Assembly: GCA_026705465.1 (NCBI GenBank)
Contig: JAPPAP010000025.1
Coordinates: 62,001-126,000 of the forward strand
Direction: 5' to 3'
Origin: a bacterium
GTDB taxonomy: Bacteria > Actinomycetota > Acidimicrobiia > Acidimicrobiales > Bin134
Length of the DNA: 64,000 bases
Of this stretch, positions 1-7,807 are shown piece by piece. Below the pieces are notes generated by a model, which saw only the letters and a list, made by a program, of their open reading frames with translations, was not told where the DNA came from and did no database searches. A program made the position numbers and the translations under genes. How positions within the stretch are numbered: the first letter of the stretch is position 1; every line of letters begins with the position of its first letter.

Positions 1-654
1 TACTTCACCCAGATCTACCACGAGAAGCTGTTCTGGAAGGATCTGTGGGTCACGGTGAAAGAGGCATTGTTCGGCTTTGCCATCGGCTCAATCCTCGGTC
101 TCCTCGTCGGCATCGTTCTCGGGCGCTTCCGGCAAGCGGCCAAGACGCTGGGCCCATTCATCGTCATCATCAACGCCATGCCCAAGATCGCCTTCTTGCC
201 GCTGATCTTGATCGTGTACGGCGTGGGCGAGACCTCCAAAGTGGTTTTGGCGGTGATCATCGTGTTCTTCATCGTGCAGGTGCCCACCCAAGCCGCGGTG
301 GCGCTGGTCGATCCCGATTTAGACCTGGTGGCCCGGACCATGGGCGCGTCCCAGCGCCAGCTCTTCACCAAGGTCACGCTGCCCGGCATCACCCCGGCGG
401 TGTTCGGCGCGCTGCGACTGGCGGCGGTCATCTCAGTGCTGGCCGTGGTGTTTGGCGAGATCTTTTCGGCCCGGCGAGGTCTCGGCCAGCGGCTCATCAC
501 CGCAGCCAACCAGCTCTCCTATGGCGATACCTTCGCCATCGTGTTCATCCTGGCCCTGATCGCCCTGATCATGAATGGCATCATCGGCTTCTCCGAGCGC
601 AAAGCCCTCCGCTGGCAAGCCACCCAACAGGGCGGCCAAGTCATCTCGCTGTAG
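1..654 (+). CDS. ABC transporter permease, SsuC/TauC-like (5' end outside window)
   Basis: The reading frame is open to the left edge, so the gene starts outside the window; the GTG at 55 in the ORF track is probably internal. The protein is highly hydrophobic, with several membrane segments. It carries the cytoplasmic EAA-type loop (DLDLVARTMGASQRQLFTKV followed by LPGITPAVFGALRLA) that docks on the ATPase in binding-protein-dependent importers of the sulfonate/nitrate/taurine type. The substrate cannot be told: the ATPase and binding protein must lie upstream of the window. It converges on the methyltransferase gene with 14 bases between the stop codons. No terminator hairpin is evident in that gap. 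Confidence 0.85.
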   Translation, partial: YFTQIYHEKLFWKDLWVTVKEALFGFAIGSILGLLVGIVLGRFRQAAKTLGPFIVIINAMPKIAFLPLILIVYGVGETSKVVLAVIIVFFIVQVPTQAAVALVDPDLDLVARTMGASQRQLFTKVTLPGITPAVFGALRLAAVISVLAVVFGEIFSARRGLGQRLITAANQLSYGDTFAIVFILALIALIMNGIIGFSERKALRWQATQQGGQVISL

Positions 655-668
655 AGGTTGCGGATTTC

Positions 669-2192
669 TCAGGCTTGACCGTGGGCCAACTCAATAAGAC
701 GAGCCAAGTCGGCAGGATCCAGCATTTCGATCACGTCGTAGACGGGTTTATCAGGGCCTCTGACAGTCTGAAGGGCACGGGAACCTGCGCTATTGGGTGC
801 TGGGAGGTCGGTCGTGAGTAGCACTAGCCGAATCTTCGGGTCGAAGGAGTGAAGCACGGCCGCCTTGCCCAGCGCCTTCCATAGCGTGTCGGTGCGGCGC
901 AGCCCAGGCCGCTGAGTGACACTGAAGGCACCGGATACATCGAACAGCCACGTCTGCCCCATCTGGTCAATGGCCTCAAAGTTCACCTCCACGCCGCAGG
1001 AAATCTTGACCTTCTCCCGGATATTGCGGAACCCACTTTGCTCCAGAATTACTTCGGCCATCTTCTGGGCTTTCCGACCCTGTTGTCCGGCCCGAACTTG
1101 GAAGTCGTTGCTTTCTGTCGCCACAGTTCCATCGAGCGAGCCTTCACGGTCAACTCGCATTGATGCTGATTCGTTGTCGGAGTCTTCGAATAGCCGCAAA
1201 TTGTCGTTGCGTGATGGTGCAACTGTGACCTTCCACTGGAGCTTGTCTGAATGTTGCGCAAGCCGTTTCCGTTCGTCAGCGATGCGCTGTTCGGCTAATT
1301 CGATATAGCCGGGATCGGTGTCAAAGCCGACGTAGTGCCGTCCCGTACGTACTGCGGCCACCGCGGTCGTTCCCGCTCCCACAAAGGGATCTAGGACCAA
1401 GTCGCCCCGATAGGTGTAAAGGTCGATCAATCGTTGGGGGAGCTCCACCGGAAACGGCGCAGGGTGACCCACCCGCGTCGCTGACTCTGGGGGAATCTCC
1501 CACACATCGGTAGTGGCTTCCATGAACTCATCCACGAAAGAAGTGCCCTCTGAGGGAAGACCCTGGGCAGCCCGTTCGGCCGCGGGTCGAGCCCGGTCGA
1601 AGCGTCCCTTGGAGGCGATCACAACCCGCTCAGTAACGTCCCGCAATACCGGGTTTCCCGGACGCTGGAAGCTGCCCCACGCGCAGCTGCCTCCTGCGCT
1701 GGGAGCCTTTTTCCAAATCACCTCGCCACGGAGTAGCAGCCCAAGGCGATCTTGGAGAATGTCGATCACATCGGCTGATAGGGATCGATACGGGCGGCGG
1801 CCCAAGTTGGCTACGTTCACCGCGATGCGCCCACCCGGTTCCAGCTTGCGTGCGCATTCGGCAAACACTTCTTCCAGCATGGCGAGAAAGTCCACGTAGT
1901 CGGCAGGGATATTGCCTTGTCCGACCGCTTCCTCGTATTCCTTGCCCACAAAGTAGGGGGGAGAAGTCACCACGAGCGCCACCGAGTTGTCGGCGATCTC
2001 CCCGGATACGTCCATCTTGCGGGCGTCTCCCACCCAAAGCTGGTCAACGCAGGAAGGAGGGGAAACCTCATCTTCTTCGCTGATTTCCGGCACCGGAAAC
2101 CGGTCGTAGAACGCGGAGGCGTCATGGCCTTCCCGTCTGCTCACCCCGAAATTTGAGGTCGCCGTCGGTTGCCGACGCCGGTCAGACTCCAC
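669..2192 (-). CDS. DNA methyltransferase (N4-cytosine/N6-adenine type) with an extra C-terminal domain
   Basis: The protein transfers methyl from S-adenosylmethionine to adenine or cytosine amino groups in DNA. Motif IV SPPY is at residues 77-80 and precedes the AdoMet motif DPFVGAGTT at 268-276, which is the beta-class order. Residues 310-365 look like a linker. Residues 365-507 form a separate domain with VEVNFEAID and WLFDVSGAF around 401-423, which vaguely recalls the core of PD-(D/E)XK nucleases but lacks a clear ExK. No restriction enzyme gene is adjacent, so this is either an orphan methyltransferase or a single-chain modification/restriction protein. The GTG start at 2192 is preceded by a TAACTT box six bases upstream. 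Target sequence unknown. Confidence 0.85.
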   Translation of the reverse strand: MESDRRRQPTATSNFGVSRREGHDASAFYDRFPVPEISEEDEVSPPSCVDQLWVGDARKMDVSGEIADNSVALVVTSPPYFVGKEYEEAVGQGNIPADYVDFLAMLEEVFAECARKLEPGGRIAVNVANLGRRPYRSLSADVIDILQDRLGLLLRGEVIWKKAPSAGGSCAWGSFQRPGNPVLRDVTERVVIASKGRFDRARPAAERAAQGLPSEGTSFVDEFMEATTDVWEIPPESATRVGHPAPFPVELPQRLIDLYTYRGDLVLDPFVGAGTTAVAAVRTGRHYVGFDTDPGYIELAEQRIADERKRLAQHSDKLQWKVTVAPSRNDNLRLFEDSDNESASMRVDREGSLDGTVATESNDFQVRAGQQGRKAQKMAEVILEQSGFRNIREKVKISCGVEVNFEAIDQMGQTWLFDVSGAFSVTQRPGLRRTDTLWKALGKAAVLHSFDPKIRLVLLTTDLPAPNSAGSRALQTVRGPDKPVYDVIEMLDPADLARLIELAHGQA

Positions 2193-2198
2193 CTATCG

Positions 2199-2204
2199 AA
2201 GTTA
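2199..2204 (-). promoter_or_regulatory. Candidate -10 box of a leaderless methyltransferase transcript
   Basis: TAACTT on the minus strand ends six bases before the GTG start of the methyltransferase. It fits the TANNNT pattern seen before many genes here. No -35 match was found. Confidence 0.4.
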
Positions 2205-2249
2205 CATCGCAGCAGTGACAACTTGGCGGAGGACGGAACTTCGCCGCCA

Positions 2250-2546
2250 TTAAGAAGTGTCAGCCTTGGGATCCGACGCTTCGATTCGGCCTTCTAGCCG
2301 GCCCACCCTGCGGCACAGGTCCATAACAACGTCGGTGAGCTTGTCCAGACGATTGTGGACGTGCTTGAAACCGGTTTCCATGTCTCTTTTGAATTCGGAG
2401 CGGGATTCCTTGAAACCGGTTTCCATGTCTCTTCGAAGTTGGGCATTATCGTTGCGCAGTAGCGCGATGTCGGCGCGGCGGCCACGGTCGAGGTAGAGCA
2501 TCAGGGTGATGATGATCCCCAGCATGGCGAGTATTGCTTGTTCCAT
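2250..2546 (-). CDS. Small membrane-anchored coiled-coil protein
   Basis: This 98-residue protein has one N-terminal hydrophobic segment (about residues 3-19, AILAMLGIIITLMLYL) followed by a charged, heptad-like helix to about residue 90. Two successive 15-residue units (RRDMETGFKESRSEF and KRDMETGFKHVHNRL) are nearly identical in their first halves. A strong ribosome binding site (GAGGAG, five bases before ATG) and its own candidate promoter support expression. It looks like a short membrane-tethered coiled coil; function unknown. It lies 57 bases upstream of the methyltransferase gene on the same strand, with no evidence of a functional link. Confidence 0.7.
   Translation of the reverse strand: MEQAILAMLGIIITLMLYLDRGRRADIALLRNDNAQLRRDMETGFKESRSEFKRDMETGFKHVHNRLDKLTDVVMDLCRRVGRLEGRIEASDPKADTS
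2364..2433. repeat. Two exact 25-bp direct repeats, 45-bp period, inside the coiled-coil gene
   Basis: Copies at 2364-2388 and 2409-2433 share the core TTGAAACCGGTTTCCATGTC. The period is 45 bp, exactly 15 codons, so the duplication adds one in-frame coiled-coil unit. Confidence 0.95.
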
Positions 2547-2590
2547 GAGTTCTCCTCAAAGGACTCAGCACATGGGGGAAGGTTGAGGCC

Positions 2591-2620
2591 AATATAACAG
2601 CAGCGTGTCAGTAGGCTCAA
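2591..2620 (-). promoter_or_regulatory. Candidate promoter for the coiled-coil gene
   Basis: On the minus strand a TTGAGC -35 element (2615-2620, overlapping the stop of the upstream ABC ATPase gene) is separated by 18 bases from a TATATT -10 element (2591-2596). The coiled-coil ATG follows about 45 bases downstream behind a GAGGAG ribosome binding site. This is one of the better -35/-10 pairs seen in the window. Confidence 0.5.
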
Positions 2621-3414
2621 CGAGCTTGGGAGTGCCAGCGGCCGTGGCGGTGCTCCAGTTCCAGAGGCAAGTCGAAGCAGGCCGACAGAGATTCGGAGGT
2701 CAGCACGCTCTCCAGGAGGCCTTGGTCCAGCACTCGTCCGTCGCGAAGCAGCAGCCCGTGGGTGAAGCCGGCGGGAATCTCCTCGGTTCGATGGGTCACC
2801 ATCACCAGCGGCGGGGCAGCAGAGTCTGTGGCCAGGCGGGCGAGGTCGGCCACCAGCATCTCCCGGCCGCCCAAATCCAGCGTGGAGGCGGGCTCGTCCA
2901 GCAGCACCAGGCCGGGATCGGTCATCAGGCTGCGGGCGATCTGCACTCGCTGACGCTCGCCCGACGACAAGGTGGCGATGGTGCGATCGCCCAGGCCTTC
3001 CGCTCCCACCTGCTCCAGCAGCGACGCCGCCCGCTCGCGATCGGCGTCGGTGTAGTCGTGCCACCACGGCTCCAGAGCGCCATGGCGGGCGGTCATCACC
3101 ACGTCGACTGCCTTCAGATGAGGCCGCAGCATCTGGGCCAATGCGGGTGACACGAACCCCATCCGGTGCCGCAATCGGCGCACGTCCACCTGTCCCAACC
3201 GCTCGCCCAGCACCTCGACTGTCCCTGTGGTGGGGTGCTCGTATAGGGCGGCTATCCGTAACAGCGAGGTCTTGCCGCTGCCGTTGGCCCCCAGCACCAC
3301 CCAACGCTGGTCACACGCCACCTCCCAGTCCACATCGGAGAGGATCGGCCGCTTGTCGCGCGTGAAGCTCACTCCGGTCATCCGCAATGCCAGCGTCTTT
3401 TCCTGGTTGGCCAT
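2617..3414 (-). CDS. Stand-alone ABC ATPase
   Basis: A single nucleotide-binding domain of 265 residues. The Walker A motif GANGSGKTS is near residue 42, the signature LSSGERQR near 148, Walker B LVLLDEPAS near 168, and the switch histidine lies in VMVTHRTEEIP. It resembles the ModF/YlmA-like cytosolic ATPases rather than a typical importer subunit. No permease of matching type lies next to it, except the exporter pair five bases upstream in the same direction. It may be co-transcribed with that exporter, but both exporter subunits already carry their own ATPase domains. Substrate unknown. Confidence 0.85.
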   Translation of the reverse strand: MANQEKTLALRMTGVSFTRDKRPILSDVDWEVACDQRWVVLGANGSGKTSLLRIAALYEHPTTGTVEVLGERLGQVDVRRLRHRMGFVSPALAQMLRPHLKAVDVVMTARHGALEPWWHDYTDADRERAASLLEQVGAEGLGDRTIATLSSGERQRVQIARSLMTDPGLVLLDEPASTLDLGGREMLVADLARLATDSAAPPLVMVTHRTEEIPAGFTHGLLLRDGRVLDQGLLESVLTSESLSACFDLPLELEHRHGRWHSQAR

Positions 3415-3419
3415 AGTGC

Positions 3420-5318
3420 TCAGTTAGCGTGGGCCATCCAGGTGGCGTACATCTCGGCGTAGTGGCCGCCCTGGGCCACCAGCTCATCATGGGTGCCGAT
3501 CTCGGTGATTCTGCCCGCTTCCACCACCGCGATCCGGTCGGCCCGCATGGCGGTGGCCAGTCGGTGGGCGATGATGATGGCGGTCCGTCCCTCCAGCACC
3601 ACATCCAGCGCGGCTTCGATCTTCGACTCCGACCGCAGATCCAGGTTGGAGGTGGCCTCGTCCAGCACGAGCACTCGGGGCCGGGCCAGAAACGCTCGGG
3701 CCAGAGCCAATAGCTGCCGCTCACCGGCCGACAGGGAGGCGCCTCGCTCGTGAACTTGGGAGTTCACGTCATCAGGCAGCCGCTCCAGCAGCTCGGTGAG
3801 ACCGACGGCGTGGCAGGCCTCCAATACCTCGGCCATCGAAGCCTCGGGCCGGGCAAAGGCCACGTTGTCTCGAATGGAGCCGTAGAACAAGAACGGTTCT
3901 TGAGGAACCACGCCCAGTTGCCGGCGCAGCGATGCCAGGGTCACGGTGCGAAGGTCGTGGCCGTCGATGCAGACCGTTCCCTCCTGGGGGTCGTAGAACC
4001 GCGCGATGAGCTTGGCCACCGTGGACTTGCCGGCTCCGGTGGGCCCGACCACCGCCAGGCTCTCTCCGGGGGCCAGCCGCAGGCTCACGTCGTGCAGTAC
4101 GGGCGTGTCGTCGTCATAGCCGAAGCTCACCTGGTCGAGAGTGATCTCTCCCTCGATGGGAGGCAATTCCACCGCATCGGGGGCCTCCATGACCGAGGGC
4201 TCGTTCAACAGCACCTCTCGCAGCTTCTTAGCCGATGCCTGCCCCTGCTGGTAGCCGTTGTAGAGCTGCACGAGCTGCTGGATGGGGGCGAAGAAGAACG
4301 TCAGATACAGCACGAAGGCGGTGAGCTCACCGGGGGTCAGACTCCCGTTGATCACCATGGTTCCACCGATCACCACCAGGAGGGCTTGTCCGATAATCAC
4401 AATGGCCTCAGTAGTCGGGGCATAGATGGACGCGGCCCGCACACCGGCCAAGTTGGCGTCCTTGTGCCGCCCCACCACGTTGTTGTGGTGGACCACGTTG
4501 TGGCGTCGGCGGTTGTGAGCGGTGATGACCCGGATGCCGGCCAGGCTCTCCTGCAAATCAGCCAGCACATCGGCAATGCGGTCTCGAACCAGCCCGTAGT
4601 ACAGGTTGGACACTCTCCGGAACCAGATGCTGAGCAGGAACGTGCCCGGCACCACGATCACGAGGGTCAGAACCGCCAGCAGCGGGTTCAGATAGAACAG
4701 CACGCCGGTGATCACCAAAAGCACTAGGGATTGCACCGCGAAGTTCACCAGGCCCTCTTGGAACAGCACGGTCAGGGCTTCGATGTCGCTGGTCATGCGG
4801 GTCATCAAGACGCCCGCCTTCTCCCTGGTGAAGAAGTCCAGCGACAGTCGCTGGTAGTGGGAGAACACTCGCATACGCAGGGCGTACATCAGCCGCTCGC
4901 CCAGCTTGCCGGTATAGCGAATGCGCAGAGACGAGCTGAATGCGTGGGCCACCACCGTGCTCAAAAACACGGCGGCCACCACCAAGAGCACCTGGACGTT
5001 GCCCGATCTGACGCCGCTGTCAATGCCGATCTGGGCCAGCAGCGGGCCGGTCTGCATCATGGCCGACTCGATCACCACCAACAGCAGCGCCACGGCCAAC
5101 TGACGCCGGAATGGCCACAGCAGCGTGCGCAGGGTGAGCGGCGGTTCGGCCGGTTGGCGGTGGCTGAAGTCCACATTGACCGGGGGATACTCCGGCTCCT
5201 TCCTCAGCACTTCCTCCACCTGGATTCGCAAGTTCCCGGGCACGCCGGCGTGGGGGAGCCCGGCGTCGCGGGCCGCGCTCTGGGCCTGGGGCCCGCCGAA
5301 GTAACCTCCCCAGCCCAT
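3420..5318 (-). CDS. ABC exporter half-transporter, subunit B (catalytic Walker B)
   Basis: A fused membrane-ATPase half transporter of 632 residues: six membrane helices at about 70-350 and an ATPase domain at 390-632. Walker A GPTGAGKST (425-433), Q-loop PQEPFLF, and Walker B LVLDEATS with the catalytic glutamate (Glu554) are intact, but the signature is LSAGE (529-533) instead of LSGGQ. Its start overlaps the stop of subunit A by one base (TGATG), indicating translational coupling. With subunit A it should form an asymmetric heterodimeric exporter like LmrCD/TM287-288, exporting drugs or lipids; the substrate is not visible. The first 60 residues are a non-conserved extension. Confidence 0.92.
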   Translation of the reverse strand: MGWGGYFGGPQAQSAARDAGLPHAGVPGNLRIQVEEVLRKEPEYPPVNVDFSHRQPAEPPLTLRTLLWPFRRQLAVALLLVVIESAMMQTGPLLAQIGIDSGVRSGNVQVLLVVAAVFLSTVVAHAFSSSLRIRYTGKLGERLMYALRMRVFSHYQRLSLDFFTREKAGVLMTRMTSDIEALTVLFQEGLVNFAVQSLVLLVITGVLFYLNPLLAVLTLVIVVPGTFLLSIWFRRVSNLYYGLVRDRIADVLADLQESLAGIRVITAHNRRRHNVVHHNNVVGRHKDANLAGVRAASIYAPTTEAIVIIGQALLVVIGGTMVINGSLTPGELTAFVLYLTFFFAPIQQLVQLYNGYQQGQASAKKLREVLLNEPSVMEAPDAVELPPIEGEITLDQVSFGYDDDTPVLHDVSLRLAPGESLAVVGPTGAGKSTVAKLIARFYDPQEGTVCIDGHDLRTVTLASLRRQLGVVPQEPFLFYGSIRDNVAFARPEASMAEVLEACHAVGLTELLERLPDDVNSQVHERGASLSAGERQLLALARAFLARPRVLVLDEATSNLDLRSESKIEAALDVVLEGRTAIIIAHRLATAMRADRIAVVEAGRITEIGTHDELVAQGGHYAEMYATWMAHAN

Positions 5319-7258
5319 CAGCCGCCGCCCCCGAAGGTCCAGGGCTCATCGCCGCCCCTGGGGAATCTCGGCATCTCGTTGTCGAACCGGCGGTCTCTGC
5401 TGCGGTCGCCGTCGCCGTTGCCTGAAACGCCGTCCAACTCGTCGTCGCTATGGCGGGCCAGGATCTCCACATAGTGGGGATCGGTGGCCAGCAATTCGGT
5501 ATGGGTGCCCGTGTTGGCCACCCGTCCCTGGTTCAGCACCACTACCCGCTCGGCCAAGCTGATGGTGGACAGGCGGTGGGCGATGATGATGGTGGTGCGG
5601 TTGGCCATCAGCTCTTGCAATGCCTGGTGGATGGCCTCTTCCACGGTCACGTCGATGGCGCTGGTGGCGTCGTCCAGCACCAGCACCTTGGGGTTGGCCA
5701 GCAGCGTCCGGGCGATGGCAATGCGCTGGCGCTGGCCACCCGACAGGGTGTAGCCCCTCTCGCCGACCACCGAGTCGTAGCCATGTTCCAATTCGCTGAT
5801 GAAACCGTGGGCCTGAGCGGCTGTCGCGGCGGTGACGACATCAGAGCGGGAGGCGTCGGGGCGGGCGTAGGCGATGTTGTCGTGCACTGATGCTGAGAAC
5901 AGGAACGGCTCGTCCAGCACCAGACCAACGGTGTGGCGCAGGCTTCGCAGCGTCACATCCCTCACGTCGAGCCCGTCGATGCGAACCGAGCCGCCGTCCA
6001 CGTCGTAGAACCGGTCCAAGAGCCGGGCCACGGTCGACTTGCCGGTTCCGGTGCTGCCCACGATGGCCACTCGCTCACCGGGTTCGATGTGCAGAGTGAA
6101 ATCGTCGAGTACCGGGGTGTCGGGGTTGTAGCCGAAGCTGACCCCTTCGAAGTCCACCTCTCCTCGGGGTTCAACGATGTCAACCGCGGTAGGGGAGTCG
6201 ACGATTTGGGGTGGTTCGTCGAGGATCTCGTAGATCCTCTGGGCCGCGGCGCTGGCCCGTTGGCCCTGCATGAGCATGAACCCCGCCATGCGGAAGGGAA
6301 CTTGGAGCATGATCACATACGCGCTGAAGGCCAGCAGAGTCCCGATCGAAACCACTCCTTCGATGGCCAGCCAGCCGCCGTAGAGCACCACCATGGCGGT
6401 GCCCAGTCGGGGCAGCGATTCGATGAGGGGATTCCAGCGGGACCGGCTGTTGGCGATTTCCACGTTGGTCCAATAGATGCGCTGGGCCGACCGCCCCAGC
6501 AGGGCGATCTGGCGCTCTTCGGCGGCGAACGACTTCACCACTCGGGTGCCGTTCACGTTCTCGTCCACGATGGTGGCCAAATCGGCCATGCGGGCCTGGG
6601 TCACCCACGACAGCGGGAACACCTGATTGCGGAATTTGAGGCCGAACCAGTACACGCCGGGAAGCGGGGCCAGCGCCACCAGCGCCAGCCAGGGGTGTAC
6701 GTACACCATGAACCCCAAGGCCATCACGAACATGAGCACGTTCATGCTGACCAGTGGTCCGAATGCGAGCAGCAGTTGCAGCGAGCGGATGTCACTGTTG
6801 GCCCGGGAGATGACCTCCCCCGATTGGGTGCGGTCGTAGTAGGAGAACGACAGCCGGGTCAGGTGCTCGTACATGATGGCCCGCAGGTCGGTCTCCACGT
6901 TCCAGCCCAGCTTGAACAACTGGTAGCGGTAGATGCCGCCGAACACCATCCGCCCGATTCCAAAGGCGGCGGTGAGCCCGAAGACCAGCCACAGTGCCCC
7001 ACGGTTGCCTTCGATGGCCGCGTCCACCGCTGAGCGGCCCAATGCCGGCACGGCGGCCTGGATGGCCAGGGCCACCACCCCAGTCACTACGCCGATCAAC
7101 ATTGTCCGGCGATAGGCCCGGACCATCGGCCAGAGCCGCTTCATCCAGCCCTTGGTCTGATCGGGATCGATGCTGGCCGGGGGCGGGTCGTAATGGGCCG
7201 CTTCCGCGACCGGCTCGAAATCAGGCGTGCCGACTGTTCCGACGTCAACCGCGGTCAT
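5318..7258 (-). CDS. ABC exporter half-transporter, subunit A (degenerate Walker B)
   Basis: A fused membrane-ATPase half transporter of 646 residues: transmembrane domain about 45-335, ATPase domain from about 365. Walker A GSTGTGKST (401-409) and signature LSGGQ (505-509) are canonical. Walker B reads LVLDD, so the catalytic glutamate is aspartate (Asp530), and the Q-loop glutamine is replaced (GLVLDEPFLF). This complements subunit B, which has a good Walker B and a poor signature. Paired, they give one working and one degenerate ATP site. The gene follows marR through a 12-codon mini-ORF. A MarR upstream of an ABC exporter pair is a common drug-efflux arrangement. Confidence 0.92.
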   Translation of the reverse strand: MTAVDVGTVGTPDFEPVAEAAHYDPPPASIDPDQTKGWMKRLWPMVRAYRRTMLIGVVTGVVALAIQAAVPALGRSAVDAAIEGNRGALWLVFGLTAAFGIGRMVFGGIYRYQLFKLGWNVETDLRAIMYEHLTRLSFSYYDRTQSGEVISRANSDIRSLQLLLAFGPLVSMNVLMFVMALGFMVYVHPWLALVALAPLPGVYWFGLKFRNQVFPLSWVTQARMADLATIVDENVNGTRVVKSFAAEERQIALLGRSAQRIYWTNVEIANSRSRWNPLIESLPRLGTAMVVLYGGWLAIEGVVSIGTLLAFSAYVIMLQVPFRMAGFMLMQGQRASAAAQRIYEILDEPPQIVDSPTAVDIVEPRGEVDFEGVSFGYNPDTPVLDDFTLHIEPGERVAIVGSTGTGKSTVARLLDRFYDVDGGSVRIDGLDVRDVTLRSLRHTVGLVLDEPFLFSASVHDNIAYARPDASRSDVVTAATAAQAHGFISELEHGYDSVVGERGYTLSGGQRQRIAIARTLLANPKVLVLDDATSAIDVTVEEAIHQALQELMANRTTIIIAHRLSTISLAERVVVLNQGRVANTGTHTELLATDPHYVEILARHSDDELDGVSGNGDGDRSRDRRFDNEMPRFPRGGDEPWTFGGGG

Positions 7259-7292
7259 CGTTTCGCCTCTGGGCCAAAGTCAACCGCGGTCA
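7244..7292. repeat. 14-bp direct repeat duplicating the exporter start region, 35-bp period
   Basis: GTCAACCGCGGTCA occurs at 7244-7257 and 7279-7292. On the minus strand it encodes the first codons of the exporter subunit (MTAVD) and, in the upstream copy, the first codons of a mini-ORF (GTG, then TAVD). Confidence 0.9.
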
Positions 7293-7293
7293 C
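7255..7293 (-). other. 12-codon mini-ORF bridging marR and the exporter gene
   Basis: It starts with a GTG overlapping the marR stop (GTGA) and ends with a TGA overlapping the exporter ATG (ATGA). It encodes MTAVDFGPEAKR if GTG is read as start, compared with MTAVDVGTVGTP for the exporter. The frame is seen directly; translation is inferred. Confidence 0.45.
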
Positions 7294-7745
7294 TGTCGAG
7301 TCTCCAGTGCGGCGCGATGCCGGTTGAGCGCCTCATTCCAAAGGGCCAGCCCGTCGACGGCCTCATCGGTCTGGTGCTCGTCGAGGTTGGCGGCGATGAC
7401 TGAGATCCGCTCGACCACCGCGGCGTCGGCTGCGGCCAGTGCCTCCCGGCCCGCCTCGGTCAGCTCGTGGGCGACTTTGCGGCGGTCAGATGGGTCGGAT
7501 TTCCGTTGGAGCAGACCCCGCTTTTCCAACCCGTCGGCCAGCGCGGTCACACTGGGACGGCTCACCGCCAGCCGCCCGGCCACGGCCGAAGCAGCCGCGT
7601 TTCCTTCCGAAAGGAACAGCAACAGGCGATACTGGGAAGGTGACAAGTCCAGGTCGCCCAATGCCACTGCCACTTGACGGGCCAGGCGCGTCGCCGCTCG
7701 AGCCGCCTCCAGCGCCACAGTGGAAGGCGATTGTTTGAGACTCAC
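7290..7745 (-). CDS. MarR-family transcriptional regulator
   Basis: A winged-helix repressor of 151 residues from the chosen GTG start. The recognition helix region (NAAASAVAGRLAVSRPSVTALADGLEKRG) is followed by the wing with the typical DPSDRR. Other in-frame starts are ATG at 7769 and TTG at 7781; none has a good ribosome binding site. I chose GTG 7745 because a palindrome typical of MarR operators then lies directly upstream instead of inside the coding region. Its position before the exporter pair suggests it represses its own operon and is released by a transported compound; the ligand is unknown. Confidence 0.85.
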   Translation of the reverse strand: MSLKQSPSTVALEAARAATRLARQVAVALGDLDLSPSQYRLLLFLSEGNAAASAVAGRLAVSRPSVTALADGLEKRGLLQRKSDPSDRRKVAHELTEAGREALAAADAAVVERISVIAANLDEHQTDEAVDGLALWNEALNRHRAALETRQ

Positions 7746-7769
7746 ATGTTTAGTCTCTCTAAAGAACAT
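7746..7769. promoter_or_regulatory. Candidate MarR operator
   Basis: The palindrome TTTAG-TCTCT-CTAAA (7749-7763) extends to ATGTTTAG on the left and CTAAA-ga-ACAT on the right. It overlaps the start region of marR and faces the divergent CNNM gene at 7808, so binding could affect both directions. Confidence 0.5.
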
Positions 7770-7807
7770 CGGCGCTGCCAAGCCGTGACCTGGAAAAACG
7801 GGCGCTA

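Noticed and set aside
669-3414. A defence island around the DNA methyltransferase
   Set aside because: Neighbours are a generic coiled-coil protein and ABC ATPases; no nuclease, helicase, TIR, reverse transcriptase or toxin domain supports a defence system.
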